From Hymenobacter norwichensis DSM 15439 (GTDB lineage: Bacteria > Bacteroidota > Bacteroidia > Cytophagales > Hymenobacteraceae), in assembly GCF_000420705.1 (NCBI RefSeq), contig NZ_ATVL01000007.1, positions 62,001 through 126,000 of the forward strand: 64,000 nt of DNA, given 5' to 3'. A model generated the notes under the pieces. It made no database searches, was not told the DNA's origin, and saw only the letters and a list, made by a program, of their open reading frames with translations. Shown piece after piece: positions 52,826 through 64,000 of this stretch. The position numbers were made by a program, and so were the translations under genes. The first letter of the stretch is position 1; each line of letters begins with the position of its first letter.

Positions 52826-54019
52826 ATGATACGCCATCTGTTCACCCTGATCTGGAATCGTAAGCGGGCTAATTTCCTGCTGGTTGCCGAAATATTCTTT
52901 GCCTTCGTCGTGCTGTTCGTGCTGGGCAGCCTGTTGGTTGACAACTACCGCAAGTACACCGCCCCGCTGGGCTACACCTACGAGCACGTGTGGCGGGTAG
53001 ACATGGACCCTAACGGCCAGCCAATCAGCCGGCAGGACGCTACGTTTCAGCGCCTGATTCAGCATCTGAAATCAATGCCCGGCGTGCGCAGTGTGGCGTC
53101 CACCCGCTCCAATACGCCTTTCTCGTTCAGCGACAGCAGCACCGACTTCAAGGCCGACAGCAAATCAACCAACAGCGACATTTACAGCGCCGGCGACGAC
53201 ATGCAGGACGTGCTGAGCCTGGAGCTGGCGGAAGGCCGCTGGTTCAACCGGCACGACGAAGTGGCTGCGCATCCACCGCTCGTCATCTCGCAGGAAGCCC
53301 GCCAGGCCTTATTTGCTGACGAGCCGGCGGTTGGCAAAATCGTTCGGGCCATGGACGACAAAGAGTTTCAAGTGGTAGGGGTGCTGGCTTCGTCTTACCG
53401 CGGCCGGGGCGAATTTCAGGAGCTGGAACCGGCTATTTTTCAGCGTAGCGAAAACTTGGTAGACCCCAAGGATACCACCAACTTCGACCGGCCCCGGCTA
53501 CTAATTCGGGTGCAACCCACGGCCACCGCCGAACTGGAGCAGCGTATCACCAAGGAAATAGCGGCCGTGACGGGCGGCTGGAAAACCACCGTCACCACCC
53601 TGCCCGAGGAGCGGACCACCCGCATGAAGTTTGCGCTGGCGCCCATGGGCGGTATGGTGCTGGTGTGCGGTTTCCTGATTTTCAACGTGGCCCTCGGGCT
53701 GTTTGGGGTGCTGTGGTACAACATCAGCCAGCGCCGCGCCGAAATCGGGTTGCGCCGGGCCATTGGTGCCACCAGCAGCCGCATCAGCGCGCAGTTTCTG
53801 GGCGAGGTAATGGTGGTTACCACGTTCGGGCTGGCCTTTGGGCTCCTGGTAGCAGCGCAGTTTCCGTTGTTGGGCGTGATGGGCATTCGGCTGCCGGTGT
53901 ACCTGGCCAGTATGGGCCTCGCCACCGTGCTGATTTACGTGCTGACCGCCATTTGTGCGCTGTATCCAAGCCAGCTGGCTGCCAGCGTCCGGCCAGCAGT
54001 GGCGTTGCGGGAGGAGTAG
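52826..54019 (+). CDS. MacB-type ABC permease 2 (FtsX fold)
   Basis: A 397-residue permease homologous in layout to the preceding one: N-terminal membrane segment (LLVAEIFFAFVVLFVLGSLL), a periplasmic domain of about 230 residues, and three C-terminal segments with the FtsX block ISQRRAEIGLRRAIGATSS. It ends LYPSQLAASVRPAVALREE. The two permeases are well diverged, so a heterodimer is likely. It follows permease 1 after 28 bases and is followed by the large palindrome at 54025-54178. Confidence 0.92.
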   Translation: MIRHLFTLIWNRKRANFLLVAEIFFAFVVLFVLGSLLVDNYRKYTAPLGYTYEHVWRVDMDPNGQPISRQDATFQRLIQHLKSMPGVRSVASTRSNTPFSFSDSSTDFKADSKSTNSDIYSAGDDMQDVLSLELAEGRWFNRHDEVAAHPPLVISQEARQALFADEPAVGKIVRAMDDKEFQVVGVLASSYRGRGEFQELEPAIFQRSENLVDPKDTTNFDRPRLLIRVQPTATAELEQRITKEIAAVTGGWKTTVTTLPEERTTRMKFALAPMGGMVLVCGFLIFNVALGLFGVLWYNISQRRAEIGLRRAIGATSSRISAQFLGEVMVVTTFGLAFGLLVAAQFPLLGVMGIRLPVYLASMGLATVLIYVLTAICALYPSQLAASVRPAVALREE

Positions 54020-54024
54020 CCAGT

Positions 54025-54178
54025 TGTTCTGGCGTAGGGGCCTCACCCCTAGCCCCTCTCCGAAAAGGAGAGGGGAACTAGCTCTAGTATTGCTGATAGA
54101 TTCTAGTTCTAAAAACTAAAACTAGTTCCCCTCTCCTTTTCGGAGAGGGGCTAGGGGTGAGGCCCCTACGCCAGAACA
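54025..54178. repeat. Large perfect inverted repeat (57-bp arms), family C
   Basis: Arms 54025-54081 and 54122-54178 are identical in inverse over 57 bp. Each contains its own smaller palindrome (CCCCTCTCC-GAAAA-GGAGAGGGG). The 40-base centre carries CTAG-rich sequence, including AACTAGCTCTAGT at its left edge, which also occurs in the element at 55627. It lies between the permease and the sigma-54 activator gene and could act as terminator or insulator. Confidence 0.93.
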
Positions 54179-54189
54179 GCCAACCCGCT

Positions 54190-54197
54190 TACCTTCG
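54190..54197 (+). promoter_or_regulatory. Putative -7 box of the sigma-54 activator gene
   Basis: TACCTTCG, one change from TAnnTTTG, 16 bases before the start codon and directly after the large palindrome. Confidence 0.35.
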
Positions 54198-54212
54198 TGC
54201 TTTCTATTCCCT

Positions 54213-55595
54213 ATGATTCTCATTATTGATGATGATGTGGCGGTGCGCACGTCGCTGGGCTTGCTGCTGAAACAAGCCGGCTACCCCACCAAAAGCGTCG
54301 CCACGCCCGAAGACGCTTTGCGCATCGTGCAGGAAACGCCCCCGCGCCTGCTACTGATGGACATGAACTACTCGCTGGACACCTCCGGGCAGGACGGTCT
54401 CCGGTTACTCGGCCAAGTGAAGCAAGTAGCCCCGCAGGTACCCGTCATTCTGATTACCGGCTGGGGCTCCATCACGCTGGCCGTAGAGGGCATGAAGGCC
54501 GGCGCCGCCGAATTCGTGACCAAGCCCTGGAACAACGACGCGCTGCTCCAAACGGTGCGCACCATTCTCAGCTTGCAGGAGCCAGAGCCGGAAGTTGAAG
54601 CCGGTACCCTTACCCGCCGCCAGCTCGATAAGCAATACAACTTCCAAGGCATTGTGGGACAGGATGCGCGCCTGCTGCAAGTGCTGCGCAACGTGGGCCA
54701 AGTCGCCGCCACCGATGCCTCGGTGCTGATTGAGGGCGAATCGGGGACGGGTAAGGAGTTGATTGCCGAGGCTGTGCACCACAACAGCCACCGCCGCCGC
54801 CAGCCCTTCGTGAAAGTGAACCTAGGCGGCGTGTCCACGTCGTTGTTTGAAAGCGAAATGTTTGGGCACCGGCGCGGCGCCTTCACCGATGCTAAAACTG
54901 ACCGGGTCGGCCGCTTCGAGTTGGCTAACGGCGGCACCATCTTCCTCGACGAAATCGGGGAGCTGGACCTCGGCAGCCAGGTGAAGCTGCTGCGCGTGCT
55001 CCAAGACCGCACCTACGAGGTACTCGGCGACAGTAAGCCCCGCCGCCTCGATATTCGGGTGATTTGCGCCACCAACCGCAACCTGGCCGAAATGGTCCGC
55101 CAAGGCCGTTTCCGCGAAGACTTATTCTACCGTATCAACCTGATAACGGTGCGCCTGCCCGCCCTGCGCGAGCGGCCCCAAGACATTCCGCTGCTGGTGC
55201 AGCACTTCGTAGACGGCCTGCGCGCCACCTACAACCGCCCCGCCCTGAAAGTGGGCACTCGCGGCCAGCATTGGCTACAAGAGCAACAGTTGCCGGGCAA
55301 CATCCGGGAGCTGAAAAACCTGGTGGAGCGCGCCGTGCTGGTAAGCGGCAAAGACGAGCTAGGCCCCGAAGACTTCCAGGCGCAGTCGGCTGCTATGCCC
55401 GCCCGTCCCGCCGAACCCGGCGAGCTACCCGAGCCCGGCACCATGACCCTCGACGAACTGGAAGCCCAAATGATCCGGCGCACCCTAGAGCACTACAACG
55501 GCAACATCAGCCGCGTGGCGAAGGCATTAGGCCTTAGCCGCGGTGCCCTCTACCGCCGCTTAGAGAAGTACGCCATTCCGTTTGATGCGGAGTAG
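54213..55595 (+). CDS. NtrC-family sigma-54-dependent response regulator
   Basis: A 460-residue activator. The receiver domain (1-120) has IIDDD at the start and the phospho-acceptor Asp at about 50 (LLLMDMNYS). The AAA+ domain has Walker A GESGTGKE (about 175), the sigma-54 contact loop GAFTDA (222-227) where GAFTGA is the textbook form, Walker B GGTIFLDEIGEL, and later NLPGNIRELKNL-like sequence (QLPGNIRELKNLVERA). The C-terminal Fis helix-turn-helix is ISRVAKALGLSRGALYRRL. It should bind enhancer sites such as those at 44919 and 49983 and open sigma-54 promoters. The cognate kinase gene is downstream at 55843. Confidence 0.95.
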   Translation: MILIIDDDVAVRTSLGLLLKQAGYPTKSVATPEDALRIVQETPPRLLLMDMNYSLDTSGQDGLRLLGQVKQVAPQVPVILITGWGSITLAVEGMKAGAAEFVTKPWNNDALLQTVRTILSLQEPEPEVEAGTLTRRQLDKQYNFQGIVGQDARLLQVLRNVGQVAATDASVLIEGESGTGKELIAEAVHHNSHRRRQPFVKVNLGGVSTSLFESEMFGHRRGAFTDAKTDRVGRFELANGGTIFLDEIGELDLGSQVKLLRVLQDRTYEVLGDSKPRRLDIRVICATNRNLAEMVRQGRFREDLFYRINLITVRLPALRERPQDIPLLVQHFVDGLRATYNRPALKVGTRGQHWLQEQQLPGNIRELKNLVERAVLVSGKDELGPEDFQAQSAAMPARPAEPGELPEPGTMTLDELEAQMIRRTLEHYNGNISRVAKALGLSRGALYRRLEKYAIPFDAE

Positions 55596-55626
55596 GAGCG
55601 AAGCTAAAAAAACTAGAAGTCTAGCT

Positions 55627-55790
55627 CCCCTCCTTTTTCAAATTCCGCGCATCAAGCGGCGTGGGTGGCCGCAGGCCGGGGTGGTAAAGCCGTCAGGACG
55701 ACAACTAGCTCTAGTTTTCTAGTCGCAGTCAACTACCCCGGCCTGCGGCCACCCACGCCGCTTGATGCGCGGAATTTGAAAAAGGAGGGG
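55627..55790. repeat. Large perfect inverted repeat (56-bp arms), family D
   Basis: Arms 55627-55682 and 55735-55790 match exactly in inverse. The centre contains AACTAGCTCTAGT, shared with the family C element at 54025, although the arms differ. It lies between the activator and kinase genes. Confidence 0.93.
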
Positions 55791-55842
55791 TGCTTTTTGG
55801 TTTCTAGCCTTAGATTAGACGCTAATTCACTACCCCGTTTGC

Positions 55843-57141
55843 ATGTCTCTGCGCGTCAAGTTCATTCTGTTTGTGGTCATCATCCATGCCGTGCTCATTG
55901 TGCTAGCGGCGCAGGTGGTGCGCACCAACGCGCCGTTGTTTGTGGGCTTGGAAGTGCTGTTGCTAGTGAGTATCATCCTCACGGTGCAGCTCTACAAGGG
56001 GTTCGTGCGGCCGTTTCACCTCATTGCGGCGGGCACCGAGGCCATCCGGGCCAAAGACTTCTCCATGAAGTTTGTGCCGGTGGGGCAGCGCGAAATGGAC
56101 CAGCTGATTGACGTGTACAACCACATGATTGAGGAGCTGCGCAAGGAGCGCATCACCCAACACGAGAAAAGCTACCTGCTGGAAAGCCTGATTCAGGCGT
56201 CGCCGGCCGGGGTGCTACTGCTCTCGTTTGATGGCCACATTGAAGGTGTGAACCCCGCCGCCGAACGAATGCTAGGCTTGCCTTCGACGCAGTTGCTGGG
56301 CATTAAGCCCCTTGACTTACCCGGCGACTGGGGCCTGACCCTGAGCAACCTCTCGGAGCAGGAACCGCAGGTGGTGCGCCTTTCAGGCATCCAGACGTAC
56401 CGGGCGCACTGCTCGCACTTCGTGGACCGCGGCTTCACGCGCCATTTTATTGTGCTGGAAGAGTTGACCCAGGACTTGATTCGGCAGGAAAAACAGGCCT
56501 ACGAGAAGCTGATCCGCATGATGTCGCACGAAATCAACAACTCCATCGGCGCCATCAACTCCATCCTGCAAAGCTTCCACTACTACGCCCCCCAGCTCAC
56601 CCCCGACGACCAGCCCGACTTCACCGAAGCCCTCGACGTATCCATTGGCCGCAACACGCACCTGGCCAACTTCATTGCCAACTTCGCCAACCTGGTGCGG
56701 CTGCCCGCCCCCATGCGCCAGCCCACCGACGTGCATGAACTCCTGCGCACCACCGAACGGCTCCTGCACGTGCAGGCCACCCGCCACCAGATTCAGTGGC
56801 ACCAAGAACTAGCCCCTGGCCCTTTGTTGGTGGATCTGGATGCGCAGCAACTCGAACAAGCACTGCTCAATATCTGCAAAAACGCCCTCGAAGCCATTGG
56901 TGAAAACGGCAACATCTGGGTGCGCACCAGCTCAACTCCGCCGCAGCTCGTCATCGAAAACGACGGCCCCGGCATTGCCTCCGACGTGCAGCGCCGCTTG
57001 TTCACACCCTTCTTCAGCACCAAGCGCGACGGTCAAGGCATCGGCCTCACCCTCATCCGCGACATTCTCTTGCAGCACAATTTCACGTTCAGCCTAGCCA
57101 CCCAGGAAAACGGCCGCACCGCGTTTATTATTCGGTTCTAG
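55843..57141 (+). CDS. Membrane-bound PAS histidine kinase
   Basis: A 432-residue NtrB/AtoS-like sensor kinase. Two membrane segments (about residues 5-23 and 33-50) with only a very short external loop are followed by a HAMP-like linker (FHLIAAGTEAIRAKDFSMKF), a PAS domain (about 115-205), the phospho-accepting His at about 229 (MMSHEINNSIGAINS) and an ATPase domain with NICKNALEAIGENG, ENDGPGIASDV and GQGIGLTLIRD. The short loop suggests sensing inside the membrane or cytoplasm. It is most likely the partner of the regulator at 54213, from which it is separated by the family D palindrome. Confidence 0.93.
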   Translation: MSLRVKFILFVVIIHAVLIVLAAQVVRTNAPLFVGLEVLLLVSIILTVQLYKGFVRPFHLIAAGTEAIRAKDFSMKFVPVGQREMDQLIDVYNHMIEELRKERITQHEKSYLLESLIQASPAGVLLLSFDGHIEGVNPAAERMLGLPSTQLLGIKPLDLPGDWGLTLSNLSEQEPQVVRLSGIQTYRAHCSHFVDRGFTRHFIVLEELTQDLIRQEKQAYEKLIRMMSHEINNSIGAINSILQSFHYYAPQLTPDDQPDFTEALDVSIGRNTHLANFIANFANLVRLPAPMRQPTDVHELLRTTERLLHVQATRHQIQWHQELAPGPLLVDLDAQQLEQALLNICKNALEAIGENGNIWVRTSSTPPQLVIENDGPGIASDVQRRLFTPFFSTKRDGQGIGLTLIRDILLQHNFTFSLATQENGRTAFIIRF

Positions 57142-57153
57142 CGGAAGGTATAA

Positions 57154-57192
57154 AGCCCGTCATGCTTCGGCTGCGCCTCTGCATGACGGGCT
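57154..57192. terminator. Family A palindrome remnant acting as a convergent-gene hairpin
   Basis: A 12-bp stem (AGCCCGTCATGC and inverse) encloses a single half-arm of the family A repeat (57159-57187). It lies between the convergent kinase and MORN-repeat genes. The long second arm and TTAGTAATC loop are lost, and the remnant now has terminator shape. Confidence 0.65.
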
Positions 57193-57210
57193 ATTATAAC
57201 CAAATACTGG

Positions 57211-58656
57211 CTACTTCTTAACCGGCGGCTTGCGAGCCGGGGTGGGTTTGGTGGCAGGGGCGGCACCTTCGGCTACCACTTGGCCGTTGCGAAAGGTCTT
57301 TTTCTCCTTCACGGTCTTGCCATCGGCCTCGAGATACGTCCACACGCCTGATTCCTTGCCGTTGCGGTAGAAGCCGGTTATTTCCGGGGTGCCATCTTCT
57401 TGCAGCTGGCGGAAGTTGCCTGTTTTCAGGCCTTTAACGTACGTGGTTTCCGTTTTTAGCTTGCCTGAGGGGTAGAAATCCTGGCCGAGGCCGGTGGGCT
57501 TACCGTTCTCGTAGAGCACCTTGCTAAGTACTGTGCCCGTAGGGGAGTAGGCAAGCTTCTCGCCGGCTAGGCGGCCATTTACGTAGGTTTCTTGGCTGGC
57601 GGGCTGCTTGCCGCCGGCATGGAACTTGCGCCACATGCCCGTGGGCTGGTTGTTTTTGAACTGCTGTTCTTCACGCACCGTGCCGTCCTCGAAATAGGCG
57701 GTTACTTTCCGGTCGCGCGCTTGGTTGGCATACTCGGTTTTCTGCTCCGGCTTGCCCGATTCGTAGAAATCCTCCTGGGTGCCGGTTAGCACGCCTTGGC
57801 GGTAGTTCATCTTGCTTTTGAGGGCGCCGCTTTCGTAGTAGGCTTTGGCGGGGCCATCGAGGTTAGAACTGCCGCCGGTTAGGCTGCGGGCCTGCTTGGT
57901 AAGGTCGTCGCCGAGAGGGTTCTTCACGGCGCGGCCGGTGAAGTTAGATGCCACGTACGTGCCCTCAGTGCGCAGCTTTCCCGAGCGGTAGTAGCTGCGG
58001 TAGCTGCCCTTGCCAGTTTTATCGGCTAGCACCTCGGTTTCCACCTGGCCGTTGTCGTAGTAGGTTTTGTAGGGGCCGGCCAACAGGCCCTTTGCGAAAG
58101 TGGCCTCGCTCTGGAGCTGACCGTTTTCGTAATACGTCTTCACGGGGCCGTTGGGCTGCCCGTTTAGGTAGGTGATTTCCGCCTTGGTTTTGCCCGACGG
58201 GTACACTTCCCGCACTGCGCCCACCGGTTGGCCGTTGGTGAGCGTCGTTTCCAGCTTTACCTTGCCATCAGGATGGAAATAGCGTAGCGTACCAGTGGGC
58301 TGGTCGTTTTCGTAAGTGCCTTCCTGGGCAGGCTTACCGGTGTCGTAGTAGGTTTTGAAGGGCCCCTGGCGCACGCCCTGGTTGTAAGTCACTTCCAGCC
58401 GCCGCCCGCCGGTGGGGTGAAACTCCACGTACAGCGAGTCGCGCTTGCCGGCAGCGTAGCGGGTTTGGGCTTCCAGCTTGCCAGAGTAGTAAAAGCGCTT
58501 GTACGGGCCCTCCATCACAGTATCGCCCGTCACCACGGCCGAATATATTTCGCGCTTATGGACGTTGGTCGAGTCGAAATAGGTGGTGAAGCGCCGCAGT
58601 TTTTGGGCGTGGGCGGCGGTGGAAAGTAGGAGCAGGGCAAGCGTCATTCGTTTCAT
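57211..58656 (-). CDS. MORN-repeat (YwqK-like) secreted protein
   Basis: A 481-residue protein with signal peptide (MKRMTLALLLLSTAAHAQ). ATG 58656 was chosen; the frame runs 12 codons further upstream without signal features. From about residue 45 to 470 there are some fifteen repeats of about 22 residues with the pattern G-x-x-x-x-Y-x-x-G-K/Q-L-x-x-E-x-x-Y-x-x-G (for example GPVKTYYENGQLQSEATF). These form a long beta-sheet solenoid. Proteins of this type are loosely called YwqK antitoxins, but no toxin gene is adjacent. The tail is Lys/Pro/Ala-rich. Role unknown; envelope or scaffold function is a guess. Confidence 0.85.
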   Translation of the reverse strand: MKRMTLALLLLSTAAHAQKLRRFTTYFDSTNVHKREIYSAVVTGDTVMEGPYKRFYYSGKLEAQTRYAAGKRDSLYVEFHPTGGRRLEVTYNQGVRQGPFKTYYDTGKPAQEGTYENDQPTGTLRYFHPDGKVKLETTLTNGQPVGAVREVYPSGKTKAEITYLNGQPNGPVKTYYENGQLQSEATFAKGLLAGPYKTYYDNGQVETEVLADKTGKGSYRSYYRSGKLRTEGTYVASNFTGRAVKNPLGDDLTKQARSLTGGSSNLDGPAKAYYESGALKSKMNYRQGVLTGTQEDFYESGKPEQKTEYANQARDRKVTAYFEDGTVREEQQFKNNQPTGMWRKFHAGGKQPASQETYVNGRLAGEKLAYSPTGTVLSKVLYENGKPTGLGQDFYPSGKLKTETTYVKGLKTGNFRQLQEDGTPEITGFYRNGKESGVWTYLEADGKTVKEKKTFRNGQVVAEGAAPATKPTPARKPPVKK

Positions 58657-58718
58657 GACGGCAAGAACGCAGGAAACTGCCGGATAGTGCAAGGGGCCTA
58701 TAGCATCTATATCAGAAC

Positions 58719-58813
58719 GTCATGCTGAGCGCAGTCGAAGCATCTCGCGTGCTGACGTCAGATTAGTAATCCAACATCAGCACGCGAGATGCTTCGACTG
58801 CGCTCAGCATGAC
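58719..58813. repeat. Palindromic intergenic repeat, family A, copy 5
   Basis: Perfect 37-bp arms (58719-58755 and 58777-58813) with TTAGTAATC in the loop and the GCGCAGTCG arm variant. It lies between the MORN-repeat gene and gltD, 44 kb away from the other copies. Confidence 0.92.
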
Positions 58814-58834
58814 GTTCTTCTATACCTCCCTCTT

Positions 58835-60304
58835 CTAAGCGAACATCGCCTCGGCATCCTTGGTCGGCAAAGCAGTTTTGCCCATCAGGAACTTGTCTAC
58901 TTGCCGGGCGGCTTCGCGACCTTCGGAAATGGCCCACACCACCAACGACTGCCCGCGGCGCATGTCGCCGGCGGCAAACACCCGCGCTACGCTGGTCTGG
59001 TACGACTTTTCGGTGGCTTGCACGTTGCCGCGGCCATCCAAAGCCACGCCAAACTGCTGCAACATGCCCTGCGCCTGCGGATGCAGGAAACCCATGGCCA
59101 GGAAGATACGCTGGCACGGCACTTCCCGCTCCGAGCCTTCAATTTCCTGAAACTTCATGGGACGGCCCAATACGTCGGTTTCCCAGGTTACGTCGCTGAT
59201 GCGCAGGGCACGCAGGTTGCCTTTTTCGTCGGCCAAAAACTCCTTGGTGTTGACGCCCCAGTAACGCTGGCAGCCTTCTTCGTGCGAAGACGTGGTTTTG
59301 AGCACCATCGGGTAATTGGGCCACGGCATGTGCGCGGTGCGTTCTTTGGGCGGCTGGGCCAGCAGTTCGAACTGCGTAACTGAGGTGGCTCCCTGCCGGT
59401 TGGAGGTGCCCACGCAGTCGGAACCCGTGTCGCCGCCCCCGATTACAATGACGTCTTGGCCGGTTACCACAATGGGCTCCTGTTCCACGGCCCGCTCACT
59501 CACGCGCTTGTTTTGCTGCTTCAGGAAGTCCATAGCGAAGTGAATGCCCGATAGCTCTCGGCCCGTCAGCGGCAAGTCGCGCGGGATGGTGGAGCCGCCA
59601 GTCAGTACCACGGCGTCGTAGCTGTTCAGCAGCACGTCGGCGGGCATGTCTTTCCCGATTTCGGTGTTGCAACGGAACATTACGCCTTCTTCTTCCAGCA
59701 AGCTGATGCGGCGCTCTACCACCCATTTTTCCAGTTTGAAATCCGGAATGCCGTAGCGTAGCAGTCCGCCTGGCATGTCGTCGCGCTCAAATACGGTTAC
59801 GGAGTGGCCGGCCTTGTTGAGCTGCGCCGCTGCCGCCAAACCAGCCGGTCCCGACCCTACCACGGCCACCGTTTTGCCCGACTTCAGCAGCGGCGCCGAC
59901 GGCCTAACCAGCCCTTTCTGAAAGGCGGTTTCAATGATGTGCTTCTCGATTTCCTCAATAGCTACCGGTGGCCGGTTGATGCCCAGCACGCAAGCCGATT
60001 CGCAGGGGGCCGGACAAATCCGACCCGTGAATTCAGGGAAGTTGTTGGTGGAAATCAGCACGCGGTAAGCTTCTTCCCAGTCCTGGCGGTACACCGCGTC
60101 GTTGAACTCCGGGATGATGTTGCCTAGCGGACACCCCGAATGACAAAACGGAACGCCACAGTCCATACATCGGGCGGCCTGGTGGTTGAGCTGCTCGGGT
60201 TCGTAGAGGCCCACAAACTCCTGGTAGTTGCTAATGCGCTCCTGTGGGGCCACCTTGGCCGGCAGCTCCCGGTCGAATGTTTTGAATCCAGTGACGTGTC
60301 CCAT
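58835..60304 (-). CDS. gltD: Glutamate synthase small (beta) subunit
   Basis: A 489-residue flavoprotein. Near the N-terminus two Cys clusters for 4Fe-4S centres are intact (CMDCGVPFCHSGCPLGN and CPAPCESACVLGIN). The FAD-binding motif is VAVVGSGPAGLAAAAQL, the NADPH motif is VIVIGGGDTGSDCVGTS, and VQATEKSYQTSVARVFAAGD closes the FAD domain. It passes electrons from NADPH to the large subunit, which makes glutamate from glutamine and 2-oxoglutarate in the cytoplasm. gltB lies upstream on the same strand, 148 bases away, with a family B-related hairpin between them. Confidence 0.96.
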   Translation of the reverse strand: MGHVTGFKTFDRELPAKVAPQERISNYQEFVGLYEPEQLNHQAARCMDCGVPFCHSGCPLGNIIPEFNDAVYRQDWEEAYRVLISTNNFPEFTGRICPAPCESACVLGINRPPVAIEEIEKHIIETAFQKGLVRPSAPLLKSGKTVAVVGSGPAGLAAAAQLNKAGHSVTVFERDDMPGGLLRYGIPDFKLEKWVVERRISLLEEEGVMFRCNTEIGKDMPADVLLNSYDAVVLTGGSTIPRDLPLTGRELSGIHFAMDFLKQQNKRVSERAVEQEPIVVTGQDVIVIGGGDTGSDCVGTSNRQGATSVTQFELLAQPPKERTAHMPWPNYPMVLKTTSSHEEGCQRYWGVNTKEFLADEKGNLRALRISDVTWETDVLGRPMKFQEIEGSEREVPCQRIFLAMGFLHPQAQGMLQQFGVALDGRGNVQATEKSYQTSVARVFAAGDMRRGQSLVVWAISEGREAARQVDKFLMGKTALPTKDAEAMFA

Positions 60305-60330
60305 GACGAGTAAAGTGCTATGTGTTAGAG

Positions 60331-60437
60331 ATGTAGAGACGCGATACTCGGCGTCTCATCGTTGCTGACGTTATGTACCTAAAAGCAAGACTAGGCGGGG
60401 CTACGTCGAGACGCTATGTTTAGCGTCTCGACGTAGC
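60331..60437. repeat. Double-hairpin repeat, family B-related, copy 2
   Basis: A left hairpin on GAGACGC / GCGTCTC (60335-60356) is followed by a spacer and a perfect 17-bp stem with TGTT loop (60400-60437). It resembles the element at 7982-8083 in its left part and spacer start. It fills the gltB-gltD gap and may tune relative expression of the two subunits. Confidence 0.8.
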
Positions 60438-60452
60438 TAACCGGCCGAACGG

Positions 60453-64000
<3,548 letters not shown>

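Noticed and set aside
57211..58656. Toxin-antitoxin pair based on the YwqK label of the MORN-repeat protein
   Set aside because: No toxin gene is adjacent, and the protein has a signal peptide; the label rests only on repeat similarity.

Overview
The window is a 64-kb chromosomal piece of a GC-rich member of the Bacteroidota, most like Hymenobacter or a close relative in the Cytophagales. The genus is inferred from overall gene recognition. The phylum is supported by two type IX secretion (T9SS) substrates, TonB-family outer-membrane proteins with CarboxypepD_reg-like plugs, -7 promoter boxes of the TAnnTTTG kind, and long palindromic intergenic repeats. About 45 protein genes are supported. 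I saw no tRNA, rRNA, CRISPR array, phage or intact insertion sequence.

Layout. 1-14.8 kb is one minus-strand catabolic block: a GH78 rhamnosidase, a GH43-like glycosidase, two GH2 galactosidases, a solute-binding-like protein without signal peptide, a fused double CaiB-type CoA-transferase and a second solute-binding-like protein that runs off the left edge. 15.3-38.1 kb is mostly housekeeping: a methyltransferase, a thioesterase, a DinB-like protein, two tandem membrane proteins, pdhB, an OmpA/TPR lipoprotein, a PspC-like protein, a GT2 glycosyltransferase, YbaB, NADP-isocitrate dehydrogenase, a hybrid histidine kinase, two T9SS substrates, hutH, hisS and a STAS-like protein. 38.5-44.8 kb holds a small secreted protein, a TonB-type barrel protein and a GH43 enzyme, with long non-coding leaders. 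45-57 kb is an export and regulation locus. 57-64 kb holds a MORN-repeat protein and gltD-gltB, with gltB cut by the right edge.

Most notable system. At 45-57 kb a tripartite exporter is split over two operons: an HlyD adaptor plus TolC (45060-47764), and an ABC ATPase, an ECF sigma factor and two FtsX-type permeases (50170-54019). Both operons start with the same architecture: a three-half-site element GAACA-N3-TGTCC-N6-GRACA, then, exactly 81 bases further from the TGTCC, a sigma-54-like promoter TGGCACGG-N3-TTGGCT. The window also encodes an NtrC-type sigma-54 activator and a membrane histidine kinase directly downstream. A closed circuit (kinase, activator, twin promoters, exporter) is therefore inferred. 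The activator gene lies between two perfect inverted repeats of 57 and 56 bp.

Other points. One palindrome family with a conserved loop occupies most gaps of the catabolic block. A second palindrome lies inside the reading frame of the LacZ-type galactosidase. Two minus-strand genes (38553 and 39412) share a similarly folded GC-rich leader of about 80-90 nt that I cannot assign to a known riboswitch class.
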